From positions 42,627 to 106,626 of the forward strand of contig JABTUC010000007.1 in the NCBI GenBank assembly GCA_015075545.1: DNA of 64,000 nt. Direction: 5' to 3'. A model generated the notes under the pieces. That model was given only the letters and a program-made list of their open reading frames with translations. It did not search any database and was not told the DNA's origin. Made by a program: the position numbers and the translations under genes. Numbering within the stretch: position 1 is the first letter of the stretch; each line of letters opens with the position of its first letter. Below are positions 62,931-64,000 of this stretch, piece after piece. Source of the DNA: Ideonella sp. (GTDB lineage Bacteria; Pseudomonadota; Gammaproteobacteria; Burkholderiales; Burkholderiaceae_C).

Positions 62931-63620
62931 TCATGAATCCGGAGACGGCGGCAGGCTCCGCAGGAACAGGGCGGCGCGCTCGGCGGCCTCGTCGAAGGTC
63001 GGGCGGTAGTCGAGTGCGTCGATGGCTTCGAACTGCGCGCGAAGCACGCCCGCGCGGCTGTCAAGTTGGTGGAGGAATGCATTGCGATGCCGGGTGAGGA
63101 AGCCATGGGCTCCTCGCAACGCCGCCGGCTCGCGCTCGATCACCAGCGACAGATCGAAGAGGTCGCGAGCGCTCGGCGTGTCGCCCCGATGCCATAGCTT
63201 CTTGGCGATGATCTCGGCCGCGGTCTCGACGCGGACCGGCCGCTTGAGCACGCGCCACGTTTCATAGGGACTGTCGGTCAAGTTGGGCGACGCGACGAAA
63301 TCGATCTCGCCTTCGGGACGCAGCAGCTTGACGTGCCCGGCGCCTTCGACGTAATCGGTGGCGAGGGATTCGGCCACTTCGCTCAGCCGCGGCGTCACAT
63401 GCCCCAGGTACTGCGGATCCGGCACGAAGATGTCGATGTCCTTGCTGCGCCGGTGGCGGTAGCGAAACATCAGCACCGTTCCGCCGCCCAGCGTCCAGAA
63501 GGGGTCGGTGAGGCCGTGGGCGCTGAGCTCGTCGATCAGGCGAAAGGCGTGCGTGAGCAACACCCGCCAGGGGCCGGCGGGCAAGCGGGCCGGCTGACCC
63601 GCTGCGAGGCGAGTCGTCAT
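62931..63620 (-). CDS. AbiEii-type nucleotidyltransferase (putative toxin)
   Basis: A 229-residue protein with the AbiEii/AbiGii-type nucleotidyltransferase signature. A GGG segment (FWTLGGGTVLMFRYRHR) is followed by the metal pair in SKDIDIFV near residue 57. Later come a third Asp in EIDFVASP and the Lys-rich helix AAEIIAKKLWHRG-DTPSARDLFDL. This is the conserved core of AbiEii toxins, which act with a cognate antitoxin. The start at 63620 overlaps the stop of the upstream HTH gene (ATGA). This is the right-edge toxin-antitoxin-like pair. Confidence 0.85.
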   Translation of the reverse strand: MTTRLAAGQPARLPAGPWRVLLTHAFRLIDELSAHGLTDPFWTLGGGTVLMFRYRHRRSKDIDIFVPDPQYLGHVTPRLSEVAESLATDYVEGAGHVKLLRPEGEIDFVASPNLTDSPYETWRVLKRPVRVETAAEIIAKKLWHRGDTPSARDLFDLSLVIEREPAALRGAHGFLTRHRNAFLHQLDSRAGVLRAQFEAIDALDYRPTFDEAAERAALFLRSLPPSPDS

Positions 63621-64000
63621 GCCCAGGCCGATCGCGGCGACTTGAGCTGATGTGCCCAGCGCAGCAAATGCTGCCACACCGTCTTGGCAGGCACGCCTCG
63701 AGCGCGAGCCGCCTCTTCGACGGCTGCGACGATGAACTTCACCGGCGCTTCGTCGAGCATCGTCGACACGTGCGGCAGCCACTTCGGCGGCAGGTCGCCG
63801 CTGGCCAGCGCCTTCGACAGCTGCGCCGGCGGCAGCACCTGCCGATAGCTGACGCTGGCCGTCTGGCTGATCGCCTCGAGCCCCCGGCCCGGGTTTGTCG
63901 GGTGCTCCGCACGAAGCGACAGGCCGAGCAGGTCAAGCAACAGCGCGAGCTTGGTGATACCGAGATCGACGATGGCGCCCGTTTCGAGCTGGTTGATCGT
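63617..64000 (-). CDS. HTH-type regulator, probable antitoxin (N-terminus beyond window edge)
   Basis: The frame is open to base 64000, so the N-terminus is missing. The visible start (TINQLETGAIVDLGITKLALLLDLLG) is the second half of an XRE-type helix-turn-helix. It continues into a C-terminal domain (ISQTASVSYRQVLPPAQLSKALASG and PVKFIVAAVEEAARARGV). It overlaps the AbiEii-type gene by four bases. The usual role would be autorepression and toxin control. Confidence 0.8.
   Translation of the reverse strand, partial: TINQLETGAIVDLGITKLALLLDLLGLSLRAEHPTNPGRGLEAISQTASVSYRQVLPPAQLSKALASGDLPPKWLPHVSTMLDEAPVKFIVAAVEEAARARGVPAKTVWQHLLRWAHQLKSPRSAWA

Overview
The window is chromosomal DNA of about 70-72% G+C, densely packed with genes on both strands. 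Gene content and order point to a Burkholderiales betaproteobacterium of the Rubrivivax/Leptothrix/Methylibium type. The main pointers are a ctpA and moeB neighbourhood, a UgpCBAE-like ABC operon, a DUF1161 protein, and a tandem copy of a GC-rich palindromic repeat that resembles intergenic repeats of that group. The assignment is inference from gene families; no rRNA or tRNA gene is present. There is no CRISPR array, no complete insertion sequence and no prophage.

Layout. 1-6.5 kb holds housekeeping and stress genes: a PCMT-like methyltransferase (cut by the left edge), RidA, a receiver protein with a decayed kinase domain, NudC, DUF1161, glyoxalase II, an ankyrin protein and CorA. 6.5-10.7 kb is a UgpC-B-A-E-like ABC importer operon. 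10.7-12.3 kb has a small protein translationally coupled to a nucleotidyltransferase, then an EEP-family phosphodiesterase. 12.3-19.7 kb is a minus-strand run: a SARP-like BTAD/ATPase regulator preceded by lipoproteins and secreted proteins. 19.8-21.2 kb has a TSUP permease and a RelE-type toxin-antitoxin pair. 21.3-26.7 kb is an iron-uptake locus reading tonB-exbB-exbD-TonB receptor-DUF1513, with a candidate Fur box. 26.9-36 kb has an SDR, an MFS pump, a low-GC beta-propeller lipoprotein, an LDH2-type dehydrogenase, an orphan ParA, and an arginase overlapping a D-arginine dehydrogenase-like gene.

36-41.9 kb has a serine hydrolase, a LOG-family protein and a cobalt-type nitrile hydratase operon: CbiM-like transporter, alpha, beta, activator, MFS. 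42-47.3 kb has another lower-GC lipoprotein, a PfkB kinase and trkA-trkH. 47.4-57.6 kb is the most unusual part. It has a Ser/Thr kinase fused to a DUF4384-like domain, an OmpA-like protein, and a WD40-caspase protein whose coiled-coil linker is broken by four clustered one-base deletions. It ends with a 1371-residue lipoprotein combining RCC1-like repeats, four CxxCH motifs and Ig-like repeats. 57.6-62.8 kb has moeB, a DUF1631-like gene, ctpA and an EamA permease. The right edge has an AbiEii-type nucleotidyltransferase coupled to an HTH protein that runs off the window.

A recurring feature is a -10-like hexamer ending only 6-8 nt before the start codon of at least nine genes. This suggests leaderless transcripts are common here.
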